DNA of 64,000 bases from Salinibaculum litoreum (GTDB taxonomy: Archaea; Halobacteriota; Halobacteria; Halobacteriales; Haloarculaceae): assembly GCA_009789175.1 (NCBI GenBank), contig CP046866.1, forward strand, positions 3,038,001 to 3,102,000. Reading direction: 5' to 3'. The notes beneath the pieces were generated by a model. That model ran no database searches and had not been told where the DNA came from. It was given only the letters and a program-made list of their open reading frames with translations. Both the position numbers and the translations under genes were made by a program. Below, one piece after another: positions 54,862-63,669 of this stretch (position 1 is its first letter; each line of letters begins with the position of its first letter).

Positions 54862-55374
54862 ATGAACTCAAAGATGAACGAACACATGAATGCGTCTAGC
54901 GAGATAGCGCCGGGGGAGTCAGACGACGTACGGATGGTTCTCTGGACGCGCAGACCGGTCTGTGGTCCCCGGACGGAGATTATCGACCGGTTGAGCAATC
55001 TGAACGCCGAGGGGACAATCGATGAGTTCACAGTCGAGACCTGGCCCGACGAGGTGGCACTGTCTGAACACACCGAGCACGCACGCGTCGTGGAGGTGTA
55101 CAAGGAGTATCTCACCTGGGCAACGGAGCACGACCTCAGTATCACGCCGCCGTTCGAGCGCCGCACTGCGTCGTCGCTGGTCGGCGACACACAGGATGTG
55201 CTGACCGTGCCGGTGATGTGTCTGGCCGTCTACGAGGACGGGCTTCGGGGTGTCTACCCGTGTACGCGTGACGGTCGCACCTGGAACGTCGCGGACTATC
55301 TCGATATGTACGAGTCCGTCGACGGCCGACCCGGCGCGGCCGATGAGGTGGAGTTTCCGGTCGTCGACACCTAG
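54862..55374 (+). CDS. Hypothetical protein of 170 residues, haloarchaeal type
   Basis: From ATG 54862 (MNSKMNEHMNASSEIAPGES). The soluble, mixed alpha/beta sequence has WTRRPVCGPRTEIIDRLSNL, then PPFERRTASSLVGDTQDVLTVPVMCLAVYEDG and VYPCTRDGRTWNVADYLDMYES. It has three or four Cys and no clear catalytic motif. I recognise it only as a pattern seen in haloarchaeal proteins sometimes called HTH-like. The promoter has a palindrome across its start, so it is probably regulated and may be self-regulating. Confidence 0.75.
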   Translation: MNSKMNEHMNASSEIAPGESDDVRMVLWTRRPVCGPRTEIIDRLSNLNAEGTIDEFTVETWPDEVALSEHTEHARVVEVYKEYLTWATEHDLSITPPFERRTASSLVGDTQDVLTVPVMCLAVYEDGLRGVYPCTRDGRTWNVADYLDMYESVDGRPGAADEVEFPVVDT

Positions 55375-55396
55375 GTGTTGACCGCCTGGGCTGTGC

Positions 55397-55504
55397 TTAC
55401 ACCCACTCTTCGAGGAGAACAACAGCGTCGGTACGCAGCCATTCGGTCTCCTTCCGGGATTCCAGCAGTGCCGAACCGTTTTCGGTGACCAATTGTGGTT
55501 CCAT
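55397..55504 (-). CDS. Small protein of 35 residues
   Basis: ATG 55504 to TAA 55397: MEPQLVTENGSALLESRKET and EWLRTDAVVLLEEWV. Codon choice is regular, and the hydrophobic and Trp pattern with acidic residues is typical of short haloarchaeal proteins. No domain can be named. It stands alone in a 280-bp gap between two plus-strand genes. Confidence 0.5.
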   Translation of the reverse strand: MEPQLVTENGSALLESRKETEWLRTDAVVLLEEWV

Positions 55505-55654
55505 ACTACAGCGTATGGCTGGCAGCTATACCAGCGGTGTACCTAACGAGTTTGTACCCGTGCCTGGCGGCGGTTTGTCGTTCGTTGGGCAGGCCCTCAC
55601 CACCTCGCTCGGTGAACCGAAAGCTGTTTTCACAGCTTGGCCCACGCATCAGAC

Positions 55655-56437
55655 ATGTCCACGACCGGTACGGGTCCCGAGACGGTCACACTCTACCGCG
55701 CTCCCACCACTGAGGCCGACGCCGACGCTATCGCCGGCTGGCTTCGCGAGCGCATCGACACAGAGGTCCGCGTCCGGGACCGCTTCCTCTCGCTGTATGC
55801 TGACGACAGCCTCCCGGAGGACTTCGCGGAGACGCGTGTTCTCGACCCATACGACCCCGAGACGGGCAACACGATGGTCGGCATCGTCCGCTACGAGGAG
55901 CGGGCACTGGAGAGCCCCGAGCGAGCGGGTGGCGTCATCTACGACGGCTTGCAGGTCCAGGCGAGTCTCGGCCGGCGCATCCCCTCGGCGGAGTCTGGTC
56001 TCGACCATCTCCACGTCCCGCTTCTGGACCGCGTCATCGGTACCTGGGGCGACCACGACGGCCGCTGGCACAAGCGCGTGAACGTGCTGGGCCAGCCCGC
56101 ACTCGTCTCCGTCCCGGGTCTCTACGAGGCCCCTGCCAAACCCGAGCAGTATTACAAGGAACAGCAGAAACACGCGATGCTCTCCGGGGACTCCCCGCCA
56201 CGGGAGGTACTGGAAAACGAAGTGGAGGGTGATTTCCTCGTCGACGATGACCCCCGGACGACCGACGCACTGAAAGGGTACGTCCTGCAGGCCTATCACT
56301 ATCTGGCCACCGGCGAGGCCTTCTGTGAGGAGGAACACTGTCGCCTGCACAACCCTCACCGCCAGCCCGGTGTCGTCGAAGCGCAGCTACGCGAGCCCGC
56401 GTTCTGTGCTGAGCATGCGGAGCTGTACCGCCCCTGA
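55655..56437 (+). CDS. Putative metallopeptidase (DUF6775-like)
   Basis: 260 residues from ATG 55655 (MSTTGTGPETVTLYRAPTTE). The end carries a His/Cys-rich cluster, CEEEHCRLHNPHRQPGVVEAQL and EPAFCAEHAELYRP, that looks like a metal site with an archaemetzincin-like layout. Earlier, GLDHLHVPLLDRVIGTWGDHDGRWHKRV holds more His. I call the DUF6775 family from this pattern; the activity is untested by sequence alone. It is a lone plus-strand gene, convergent with the methyltransferase gene, their stops 2 bases apart. Confidence 0.75.
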   Translation: MSTTGTGPETVTLYRAPTTEADADAIAGWLRERIDTEVRVRDRFLSLYADDSLPEDFAETRVLDPYDPETGNTMVGIVRYEERALESPERAGGVIYDGLQVQASLGRRIPSAESGLDHLHVPLLDRVIGTWGDHDGRWHKRVNVLGQPALVSVPGLYEAPAKPEQYYKEQQKHAMLSGDSPPREVLENEVEGDFLVDDDPRTTDALKGYVLQAYHYLATGEAFCEEEHCRLHNPHRQPGVVEAQLREPAFCAEHAELYRP

Positions 56438-56439
56438 AT

Positions 56440-57090
56440 TTACGTTACCCGTCCCGTGAGGACGCCTAGATAGCCACCTGCGAACGTCTCGACGGCCTGA
56501 ACTTCGGTCCGGGCGGTCAGCGCCACGCGGGCCTCGCGCACCCGCCGCTCGAAGGCTGTGGCCTGTGACTCCCGCGAGAGGCGAGCGCCGGGCGACGAGA
56601 GGCGGACGAACGCTTCAAACGCAAGATTCAGTGGAGTCGCCAGCGGCCGGTCGCTGCGCTGGAAATTCAACAGCGCCACCCGTCCGCCCGACCCGACGAG
56701 GTCACACCATCGGTTGACGACGCGTGCGGGGTCGGGAAACATCCCCACGACGAAGGTGGCGAGAATCGCATCACACGCACGGACGGGCGGGCGCGTCGCG
56801 TCCCCCTGTACGTAGTCGATCCCAAGTCCCACGCGGTCGTCGTGACGCCGTGCCCGTTCGAGCATCTCCCGGGTGACATCGACGCCGACGACCTGTCCCT
56901 CCGGACCGACGCCCTCGTGGAGATGGGGAACGTTCGCGCCGGTGCCACAGCCCATCTCGACGACCGTCTCGCCCCACGCCAGGTCGAGCGTGTCGATGGC
57001 GCTGGCCCGCCAGGAGGACACGCCGGGGAGGTCCGCGATGCGGTCGTACACCCTCGCCCAGCGGCCGTAGAACTCCTGTGGGTCGGTCAT
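56440..57090 (-). CDS. Class I SAM-dependent methyltransferase
   Basis: 216 residues from ATG 57090. The SAM motif I VVEMGCGTGANVPHLHE, followed by VVGVDVTREMLERARRHDD, and motif IV-like DAILATFVVGMFPDPARVV form a Rossmann methyltransferase of the UbiE/COQ5-like small-molecule type. Its substrate cannot be seen. The start overlaps the stop of the HTH-ThiN regulator gene by four bases (ATGA), so it is the last gene of the dcd operon. A role in lipid quinone or cobalamin methylation is only a guess. Confidence 0.9.
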   Translation of the reverse strand: MTDPQEFYGRWARVYDRIADLPGVSSWRASAIDTLDLAWGETVVEMGCGTGANVPHLHEGVGPEGQVVGVDVTREMLERARRHDDRVGLGIDYVQGDATRPPVRACDAILATFVVGMFPDPARVVNRWCDLVGSGGRVALLNFQRSDRPLATPLNLAFEAFVRLSSPGARLSRESQATAFERRVREARVALTARTEVQAVETFAGGYLGVLTGRVT

Positions 57091-57983
57091 GCGATAGCGC
57101 GGACGCGCTCGGCGACGGTGACCGCGTCCGGTCCGAGGACGTAGACGATTGGCTCGATGCCCATCGCACCGGTCTGGTAGAGTACGTCAACACCTGCCAC
57201 CGTTTCAACTGCAGCCGCGATACCGTCTTCGAGTTCGGCCTCGGGGTCGAACTCGACGGTTGTCAGCCCCTCCGCTTCGAGTGCGTCGATTGTTTCCTCG
57301 TCGTAAGCGATATTCAGTGCGGCATGGACATCGCAGCCGGCGGCACGCGCCGCGAGCAGGACGTTCGCGACGTGCTGGCTGACGCCGAACTCGGGGTCTC
57401 CGGGGACCGTCGCCTGCCCGCCCACATCGAGGATGCGCCCGGGAACGCCGGCCACGTCCTCGATGCGCTCTGCCTCGGGCAGCCCCTCCACGAGGTTCGA
57501 CCCGACGGCGGGAATCAACGACGCGAACCCGCCGGTGTTTTCCAGAACTCTGAGTCCGCGCCGCACCGAGGCGCGAACGCGGCCCGACGCCCGCAGGCGA
57601 CTATCCGGGTCGTGGACTGCAAAGTCCGCGTCGTGTTCGGCCAGTTCGGGGACGGCTTCTGCGTGTAACTCCGACAGGGCGCCGCCGTGTTCGAGTTCCC
57701 GGATGCACACTTCCGCCTCGACGAGTGCCTCTGTCGTGGTCATATTCCCGTCGGCCAGTCCGTCAGCGAGGCGTTCGACGAGGTCGGTGACGCGGTCCTC
57801 CGTGGCCAACCGGTCGTTCCGGTCCACTTCGCCGTGGACGTACTTCGAGACGGCGCTTTGCGAGATGCCAAGCAGGTCTGCGACCTCACTTTGGGTCAGC
57901 CCGCGTTCCCGCAGCGCCTCCGCTAGCTGTGACCGGAACGTGGGCAGAAACTCATCGACGACCAGTTCCTCGACGAACCTCAC
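57087..57983 (-). CDS. HTH-ThiN fusion transcription regulator (ThiR-like), copy 2
   Basis: 298 residues, GTG start at 57983. [33 protein letters not shown], residues 25-54; then a helical spacer; then the ThiN-like domain (150-290): [72 protein letters not shown]. It is paralogous to the protein at 37356 (same order, similar landmarks, about one third identical by eye). It overlaps dcd by GTGA at its start and the methyltransferase gene by ATGA at its end, so the three are one operon. Confidence 0.88.
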   Translation of the reverse strand: MRFVEELVVDEFLPTFRSQLAEALRERGLTQSEVADLLGISQSAVSKYVHGEVDRNDRLATEDRVTDLVERLADGLADGNMTTTEALVEAEVCIRELEHGGALSELHAEAVPELAEHDADFAVHDPDSRLRASGRVRASVRRGLRVLENTGGFASLIPAVGSNLVEGLPEAERIEDVAGVPGRILDVGGQATVPGDPEFGVSQHVANVLLAARAAGCDVHAALNIAYDEETIDALEAEGLTTVEFDPEAELEDGIAAAVETVAGVDVLYQTGAMGIEPIVYVLGPDAVTVAERVRAIA

Positions 57984-58570
57984 TTCTGGTCACCTGAAAA
58001 TTCGTGGTCGCCCTGAATTTTGGATGCCTGTGGTCCCGACTGCCCTTGGTATTTCGACCCCCGCTCTTCGCCGTAGGGGCGGTCAGCGGGCGTTTTCAGC
58101 TCGGTAAAGGTCAGCTGGGAGATGCGCATCCCGGGCGTCAGCGAGACGGGCGCACGCCCGAGATTCGAGAGTTCGAGCGTAATCTGACCCTCGTAGCCGG
58201 GGTCACACAGTCCGGCAGTGGCGTGGACGACGATGGCGAGGCGGCCAAGCGACGAGCGGCCCTCGACGTGGGCGATGAGGTCGTCGGGAATCGCGACGCG
58301 CTCGTGGGTCGTCCCTAGCACGAAATCGCCGGGATGGAGGACGTACTCGCCGTCCTGGCCCACGTCGACTTCCTCGACGTACTCGGAGACTTCCTGCTCG
58401 CTCGTGGGGTGGATGCAGGGGATGTTGGCGTGCTGGAACTCGAGGAAGGTCTGCCCCAGCCGTAAGTCGACGCTTGCCGGCTGAATCTGTAATTCGGGGT
58501 CGTCCAGCGGCTCGACGACGAGGTCGCCCTCGTCGAGTCGCCGGGCGATGTCCGCATCGGAGAGGATCAT
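57980..58570 (-). CDS. dcd: dCTP deaminase
   Basis: 196 residues. [22 protein letters not shown] at the N-terminus, [14 protein letters not shown], the active-site helix region [21 protein letters not shown], and [17 protein letters not shown] are diagnostic of the dCTP deaminase family. It turns dCTP to dUTP for dTMP synthesis; some archaeal members also have diphosphatase activity, and this cannot be told apart here. The GTGA overlap with the next gene makes translational coupling likely. The promoter lies in 58571-58735, divergent from pth2. Confidence 0.95.
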   Translation of the reverse strand: MILSDADIARRLDEGDLVVEPLDDPELQIQPASVDLRLGQTFLEFQHANIPCIHPTSEQEVSEYVEEVDVGQDGEYVLHPGDFVLGTTHERVAIPDDLIAHVEGRSSLGRLAIVVHATAGLCDPGYEGQITLELSNLGRAPVSLTPGMRISQLTFTELKTPADRPYGEERGSKYQGQSGPQASKIQGDHEFSGDQK

Positions 58571-58735
58571 ACCTCCCTCACTGTCCGTCGGGGGCTAAAA
58601 TCCCCCGGTCACTCCCGGCCGGCGCACTCCCTTCGTCGGCACCGACCGACCCTCGCAGACGCTGTGCGTCTGCTCAGTCCCGGCCGCCGTTGCCCCGACG
58701 GTCAGCCCTTAGTGTGCCCGGCCCGAGAGAACGCT

Positions 58736-59074
58736 ATGAAGCAGGCGATTGTCGCCCGGGCCGACCTCGGGATGGGCGAGGGTAAACTCGCTGCTCAGGT
58801 CGCCCACGCCTCCCTGATGGCCTACGAGGATGCCTCCCAGGGCGACCGCAAGGAGTGGAAAGGCGGCGGCCAGAAGAAGGTGGTCCTCCGAGCCGACAGC
58901 GAGTCCGACCTCTTCGCGCTCGCGGAGAAGGCCAAAGCGGAACGGCTGCCCCACGCCATCGTCCGGGATGCCGGGCACACGGAACTGGAACCTGGAACCG
59001 CAAGCGCACTCGCGGTCGGTCCGGCCGCTGACGACCGTGTCGACGCCGTCACCGGCGACCTCTCGCTGTACTGA
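58736..59074 (+). CDS. pth2: Peptidyl-tRNA hydrolase, archaeal/eukaryotic type
   Basis: 112 residues from ATG 58736. [31 protein letters not shown] is the classic Pth2 start with Lys and Asp/His positions. [21 protein letters not shown] and [24 protein letters not shown] complete the fold. Pth2 releases tRNA from peptidyl-tRNA that has dropped off ribosomes. It stands as a single gene, divergent from dcd. Confidence 0.97.
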   Translation: MKQAIVARADLGMGEGKLAAQVAHASLMAYEDASQGDRKEWKGGGQKKVVLRADSESDLFALAEKAKAERLPHAIVRDAGHTELEPGTASALAVGPAADDRVDAVTGDLSLY

Positions 59075-59106
59075 TACTGCACGTCCTTTGCTTGCTACAG
59101 AAGGTC

Positions 59107-59114
59107 TATATATG
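59107..59114 (+). promoter_or_regulatory. TATA box of the proteasome operon
   Basis: TATATATG centred about 46 bases before the psmA ATG, predicting a start near 59137 and a leader of about 19 bases. GGAG at 59145-59148, 7 bases before the ATG, is the ribosome site. Confidence 0.55.
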
Positions 59115-59155
59115 TCTATCCCTTACCTTGGGTGAGTAGATAACGGAGTATCCAA

Positions 59156-59890
59156 ATGCAAGATAACCAACAGCAGGCATACGACCGTGGTATCACCATC
59201 TTCTCGCCGGACGGGCGACTCTATCAGGTCGAGTACGCTCGCGAGGCCGTCGCACGCGGCTCCGCAAGCGTCGGCGTCCGGACGAGCGACGGTGTGGTAC
59301 TCGCAGCCGACAGACAGGCACGCTCGCCGCTCATCGAGCGTGACAGCATCGAGAAGATTCACCCCGTGGGCGACCACGTCGGCGTCGCCAGTGCCGGCCA
59401 CGTGGCCGACGCACGCAAACTCGTCGACATCGCACGCCGCGAGACGCAGGTCAACAAACTCCGCTACGACGAACCCATCGGCGTCGAGACGCTGACCAAG
59501 TCGATTACCGACCACGTCCAGGAGTACACCCAGACCGGCGGTGCCCGCCCCTTCGGGGTTGCACTGCTCGTTGCTGGTATCGAAGACGGCGAACCACGCC
59601 TGTTCGAGACCGACCCCTCGGGCACGCCCTACGAGTGGGAGGCGACCGCCGTCGGTGGCGGCCGCGACGACATCATGGCCCTGCTCGAAGAGGAGTACGA
59701 CCCCGAGATGGACCTCGCTAGCGGCATCGGCCTCGCACTCGAAGGGCTCGCCGAGGCCGACGATCAGGACTTAGACCCCGAGGGCGTCCACGTCGCGACG
59801 GCCGATGTCGAGTCCGAGAGCTTCGACACGCTGCCAACCGAGGACGTTCGGACTCACCTTGAGGAACGCGACCTCGGAGGAGACCAATGA
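59156..59890 (+). CDS. psmA: Proteasome alpha subunit
   Basis: 244 residues. The alpha-subunit gate helix starts AYDRGITIFSPDGRLYQVEYAREAVARG. Then SVGVRTSDGVVLAADRQARS, HVGVASAGHVADARKLVDIARRE, and PFGVALLVAGIEDGEPRLFE follow the alpha subunit. The outer rings of the 20S core, built from this subunit, admit substrate and dock regulatory ATPases. It has a proper C-terminal helix and overlaps psmB by four bases (ATGA), so the two chains should be made in a balanced ratio. Confidence 0.98.
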   Translation: MQDNQQQAYDRGITIFSPDGRLYQVEYAREAVARGSASVGVRTSDGVVLAADRQARSPLIERDSIEKIHPVGDHVGVASAGHVADARKLVDIARRETQVNKLRYDEPIGVETLTKSITDHVQEYTQTGGARPFGVALLVAGIEDGEPRLFETDPSGTPYEWEATAVGGGRDDIMALLEEEYDPEMDLASGIGLALEGLAEADDQDLDPEGVHVATADVESESFDTLPTEDVRTHLEERDLGGDQ

Positions 59891-60576
59891 AAGAGATTAC
59901 TGACCCGTACGAACCCGAACTTGCATCGTTCCAGGACGCAGATACCCCGGACACCGCTGATGGCGACGACACCGTCGCCAAGACCGGGACGACCACTGTC
60001 GGCATCACGACGCCCGACGGCGTCGTCATCGGCACTGATCGCCGTGCCTCGCTTGGCGGCCGGTTCGTCTCGAACAAGTCCGTCCAGAAGGTCGAGCAGA
60101 TTCACCCGACCGCGGCGCTGACGCTCGTGGGCTCGGTCGGTGGCGCACAGTCGTTCATCCGGACGCTGCGCTCGGAAGCCAGCCTCTACGAGACCCGCCG
60201 TGACGAACCGATGTCGATTCACGCACTGGCGACGCTCGCCGGCAACTTCGCTCGCGGTGGCCCCTTCTTCGCAATCAATCCCATTCTCGGCGGCGTCGAC
60301 GAGGACGGCAGCCACGTCTACAGTATCGACCCAGCCGGCGGTGTGATGGAGGACGACTACACCGTCACCGGCAGCGGGATGCAACTCGCACACGGTGCGC
60401 TGGAAAACCAGTACGACGATGACCTCTCCCTTGAGGAGGCCGAGACCCTGGCCGCACGCGCAGTCAACGCCGCGACCGAACGCGACACCGGTTCCGGGAA
60501 CGGGCTGGTGCTGGCGACGGTCACCGAAGACGGCGTCGAGATTACGCACCACGACGACGTGACCGACCTTCTGTAA
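59887..60576 (+). CDS. psmB: Proteasome beta subunit
   Basis: 229 residues. The propeptide runs to Gly34 (MKEITDPYEPELASFQDADT then DTVAKTG). Cleavage exposes Thr35 in the mature start TTTVGITTPDGVVIG. The catalytic Lys appears near TDRRASLGGRFVSNKSVQKV, and SGMQLAHGALENQYD with GSGNGLVLATV closes the fold. It forms the proteolytic inner rings of the 20S particle. Start ATG 59887 overlaps the psmA stop. Confidence 0.98.
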   Translation: MKEITDPYEPELASFQDADTPDTADGDDTVAKTGTTTVGITTPDGVVIGTDRRASLGGRFVSNKSVQKVEQIHPTAALTLVGSVGGAQSFIRTLRSEASLYETRRDEPMSIHALATLAGNFARGGPFFAINPILGGVDEDGSHVYSIDPAGGVMEDDYTVTGSGMQLAHGALENQYDDDLSLEEAETLAARAVNAATERDTGSGNGLVLATVTEDGVEITHHDDVTDLL

Positions 60577-60643
60577 GGGCACGCCGACACCCCTTTGTGG
60601 GTCCCCCGTTTCCTTCCGGGTATCCTTCCAGTGAGTGACTCGT

Positions 60644-61984
60644 ATGCGTAAGGCACAGACCGTTGAACGGCAGGTCGGCATCGACTATTACGTGAGTGAC
60701 GCCGACGGCATCGGTGGCCGCCTCCGGGACTCTCCGGCGGACTTTCGGGTCATCGAGCGTGAACTGTTCGAGACCGAACCCGTCGACGCCGACCCCGACG
60801 CCTACCCACATCTGGTCGTCCGTGCGCGACTGCGTCGCTGGGACACCAACGACTTCGCCGGCGCGCTCTCGAACAAACTGGGTATCTCCCGGGAGCGTGT
60901 CTCCTGGGCCGGCACCAAGGACAAACACGCCGTCACGACCCAGTTGTTCTCTATCGACGGCGTCTTCCCCGAGGACTTACCGGACCTCTCGGATGCCGAG
61001 GTGGAGGTGGTCGGACGCACCGGCCGACCTATCCTCTTTGGAGACCTCGTGGGCAACCGCTTCGAGATAACCGTCCGCGAGCCCGACGTACCCGAGAACG
61101 TCGACGCCGTTACCGACGACCTCTGTACTTTCGCGGGCGTCGAGAGCGGTGACCCGGGGGACGGTGTGACCGTCTCTGTCCCGAACTACTTTGGCCAGCA
61201 ACGCTTCGGGAGTCGCCGGCCGGTCACCCACGAGGTGGGGCTGGCCGTCGTCCGTGGCGACTGGCGCGACGCGGTGCTGGCCTACGTCGGCAACCCCTCC
61301 GAGCGCGAACCCGACGAGACACAGGCGGCCCGCGCCGTCGCCGAAAGCGGTGACTGGCAGGCCGCCCTCGATGCGTTCCCTCGACACCTCGGCTACGAGC
61401 GCTCCATGCTGCACCGACTGGTCGAGGGCGAGGACGACCCCGATGACTTCCGGGCCGCACTCGAAACCGTTCCGACGAATCTCCAGCGGCTGTTCGTCAA
61501 CGCCGCCCAGTCCTACGTCTTCAACCGTATCCTCTCCGAGCGACTCGACCGGGGACTTCCCTTCGTGACACCTGTGGTCGGCGACGTGGTCTGTTTCACT
61601 GACAGCGACGCGCCCGAGGGGCTGGCACTGCCCGACACTGGCCGTACCCAGCGTGTCACCGAGAAACGACAGCAGTCGATCACGCGCCACTGCGAGCGCG
61701 ACCGGGCGTTCGTGACCGCGCCGCTGGTCGGCACGGAGACACAACTGGCTGATGGCGAGCCCGGTGACATCGAGCGGGCGGTGCTGGAAGAGGTAGGGCT
61801 CGACCCGGCGGATTTCGACCGGCCCGGTGAGTTCGGGTCCGAGGGAACGCGTCGCGCTATCGCCGTGCAGACCGAGCTATCGGTCGAACCCGACCCGCTT
61901 TGCTTTCAGTTCGCGCTCCCGCGGGGGTCCTACGCGACTGTGTTGCTTCGGGAGTACCTCAAGCGGGACCCGGCGAAGCTGTGA
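60644..61984 (+). CDS. truD: tRNA pseudouridine(13) synthase
   Basis: 446 residues from ATG 60644. TruD markers: [10 protein letters not shown] near the N-terminus, [19 protein letters not shown] with the catalytic Asp in TKDKHA (near residue 95), [20 protein letters not shown], and [21 protein letters not shown] long inserted TRUD domain follows motif II. It makes pseudouridine at position 13 of tRNA(Glu) and others. It is 67 bp downstream of psmB, same strand, perhaps read through. Confidence 0.96.
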   Translation: MRKAQTVERQVGIDYYVSDADGIGGRLRDSPADFRVIERELFETEPVDADPDAYPHLVVRARLRRWDTNDFAGALSNKLGISRERVSWAGTKDKHAVTTQLFSIDGVFPEDLPDLSDAEVEVVGRTGRPILFGDLVGNRFEITVREPDVPENVDAVTDDLCTFAGVESGDPGDGVTVSVPNYFGQQRFGSRRPVTHEVGLAVVRGDWRDAVLAYVGNPSEREPDETQAARAVAESGDWQAALDAFPRHLGYERSMLHRLVEGEDDPDDFRAALETVPTNLQRLFVNAAQSYVFNRILSERLDRGLPFVTPVVGDVVCFTDSDAPEGLALPDTGRTQRVTEKRQQSITRHCERDRAFVTAPLVGTETQLADGEPGDIERAVLEEVGLDPADFDRPGEFGSEGTRRAIAVQTELSVEPDPLCFQFALPRGSYATVLLREYLKRDPAKL

Positions 61985-62023
61985 GCGTGGCGCTTATCGG
62001 CGTCGGCGTGCCTATCTCTCCGC

Positions 62024-62749
62024 ATGGAGTGTCGGCAGTGTGCATCGCCGCTTGACAGGCCGGGTGACTACTGTCTGGTCTGTCGGACAGCAAACGCCGA
62101 CACGGTTGTCTTGGAACTCGGACGCGAGCGCGCCACGGTGACGACAATCGAGGGGGAAACCGTCCACGGCCGCCGTGTGGTGACGACGACGCCCGAACCG
62201 GACGGCAGCGAACGGACGATCGCCGAACTGCGCAACTTCGCTAGCCTTGTCGCCGACGAGGTGCGGCGCAAGCGTCCCGAGGAGGTCTACGCTACCGGCG
62301 ACCGCGACGTACTCCGTGCCGTCCGGGCACAGCTTCGCTACGAGTTCTACCGCGTTGAGGCTGATGACCCCGTGGAGTACGTCCTGAACCGTAAAGGCGA
62401 GACTGCTCTCGAAGTGGTCGAAGCGTCGGTCGCCGAGAAACTCGGTGGCTCGCACTCGACGCTCATCGGCAATCGCGCGGGGCGACGTGCGCTGGAAGTG
62501 GTCGCCGAACACCCCCACGTCAAGAAGATTATCCCCGGACCAATCGATGCCGGCGGGTCGGGGTCCCGGACTGGGGTACGAGCGAAGGCGACCCGGGCCG
62601 ACGATAACGGTAACGTCCGTCTGCTCATCCGGGACGGTTCCAGCGTTCAGGAGAACCGCGTCGTGACGACTGCCGGTGACCGTGAACTCGGCGAACACGT
62701 CCGTGCCGACTTGAACGACGCGCTCAGCGAGACAGCCTTGCAGGATTGA
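62024..62749 (+). CDS. DUF2103-type zinc-containing protein
   Basis: 241 residues. An N-terminal zinc motif MECRQCASPLDRPGDYCLVC is followed by a domain matching DUF2103 (EVVEASVAEKLGGSHSTLIGNRAGRRALEVVAEHPHVKKIIPG), which contains the His and Gly-Ser pattern of metal-binding small domains. It is of unknown function, found in methanogens and haloarchaea, often next to ribosome or exosome genes. Here it is two genes upstream of rpl37ae and the RNA polymerase P gene, so a translation- or RNA-related task is plausible. Confidence 0.85.
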   Translation: MECRQCASPLDRPGDYCLVCRTANADTVVLELGRERATVTTIEGETVHGRRVVTTTPEPDGSERTIAELRNFASLVADEVRRKRPEEVYATGDRDVLRAVRAQLRYEFYRVEADDPVEYVLNRKGETALEVVEASVAEKLGGSHSTLIGNRAGRRALEVVAEHPHVKKIIPGPIDAGGSGSRTGVRAKATRADDNGNVRLLIRDGSSVQENRVVTTAGDRELGEHVRADLNDALSETALQD

Positions 62750-62929
62750 CAGGCGACACTATATCGTCCCGCCGTGGTGTGTCGCACTTCCGCGGGCCAC
62801 GCCGGGGCGGTTCTCAGAGCACGCGTGTGGGTGGCCCTGCCTTCGGTGATAAATACGTGGTCGCCGTGGCTGACTGGGGCAGTTGGAATCGTAGGGATTA
62901 TTGGGGCGGTCCGCAGAAAGTACGGTACC

Positions 62930-63208
62930 ATGAGCAAGAACAAGGGCCGGACCGGCAGTGCCGGTCGCTTTGGCGCACGCTACGGGCGCGTCGCTCGGCG
63001 ACGCGTCGCCAGCATCGAAGCGGAGATGAACGAGGACCACACCTGTCCCGAGTGTGGCGACGACCGCGTCGACCGCCAGGGGACCGGTATCTGGGAGTGT
63101 GGCGCGTGTGGCTACACCTTCACGGGCGGTGCCTACTCGCCGGAGACGCCCGCAGGTAAGACCGTCTCCCGCTCCATCCGCGCAGCCCTCGGCGAGGACG
63201 AAGACTAA
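62930..63208 (+). CDS. rpl37ae: 50S ribosomal protein L37Ae (eL43)
   Basis: 92 residues from ATG 62930 ([20 protein letters not shown]). The zinc ribbon is C-x2-C-x14-C-x2-C: CPECGDD at about 39-45 and [10 protein letters not shown] near 56. The end carries [18 protein letters not shown]. It binds 23S rRNA. It heads the block rpl37ae-rpoP-pcc1-pfdB, which is conserved in haloarchaea by recall. Confidence 0.97.
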   Translation: MSKNKGRTGSAGRFGARYGRVARRRVASIEAEMNEDHTCPECGDDRVDRQGTGIWECGACGYTFTGGAYSPETPAGKTVSRSIRAALGEDED

Positions 63209-63234
63209 GGGCCTCGCGCCCCCTTCTCTCACCT

Positions 63235-63369
63235 ATGAGCTACAAGTGTTCCCGATGCAAACGCGACGTGACGCTCGACGAATACGGTGGCGTCCGGTGT
63301 CCGTACTGCGGGCACCGCGTCCTCCTCAAGGAGCGCAGCCGTGACGTCAAGGAAGTCGAAGTCGAGTAA
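63235..63369 (+). CDS. rpoP: DNA-directed RNA polymerase subunit P
   Basis: 44 residues: [20 protein letters not shown] and [20 protein letters not shown], then VEVE. The four Cys form a zinc ribbon as in Rpb12. It belongs to the platform of the polymerase near RpoD/L/N. Its last 29 bases are shared with the start of pcc1 in another frame. The gene is too short for standard long-ORF calling but is unmistakable. Confidence 0.95.
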   Translation: MSYKCSRCKRDVTLDEYGGVRCPYCGHRVLLKERSRDVKEVEVE

Positions 63370-63607
63370 CGAAGCCGTTCTCTCTTTCGTCTACGACGAC
63401 CCCCAGCGTGCACGCCGCGTCGAGCGTGCTATCCGTCCCGAAGTCGGCGATATCGATAGTGACCGCTCCTCGGTAACGGTCACGCGTGAGGGCGCCGAAC
63501 TGGAACTGACCGTCACGGCGACAGACCTCGTTGCCCTGCGTGCGGGCCTGAACACCTGGTCTTCGCTGGTGACCGTCGCCGAGGACGCCGGTGGCGTCAT
63601 CGAGTGA
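63341..63607 (+). CDS. pcc1: KEOPS complex subunit Pcc1
   Basis: 88 residues from GTG 63341 ([20 protein letters not shown]). The small alpha/beta domain with [41 protein letters not shown] and [18 protein letters not shown] fits Pcc1. It dimerises in KEOPS, which makes t6A on tRNA with Kae1 and Bud32. The start overlaps the end of rpoP by 29 bases, so coupling is likely. Confidence 0.92.
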   Translation: MTSRKSKSSNEAVLSFVYDDPQRARRVERAIRPEVGDIDSDRSSVTVTREGAELELTVTATDLVALRAGLNTWSSLVTVAEDAGGVIE

Positions 63608-63669
63608 CTGCGGCCCAGCACTGTCGTCGAAAGCAAGGGTTTACCACGTCGGACCCCCAGGTGAGGGAT

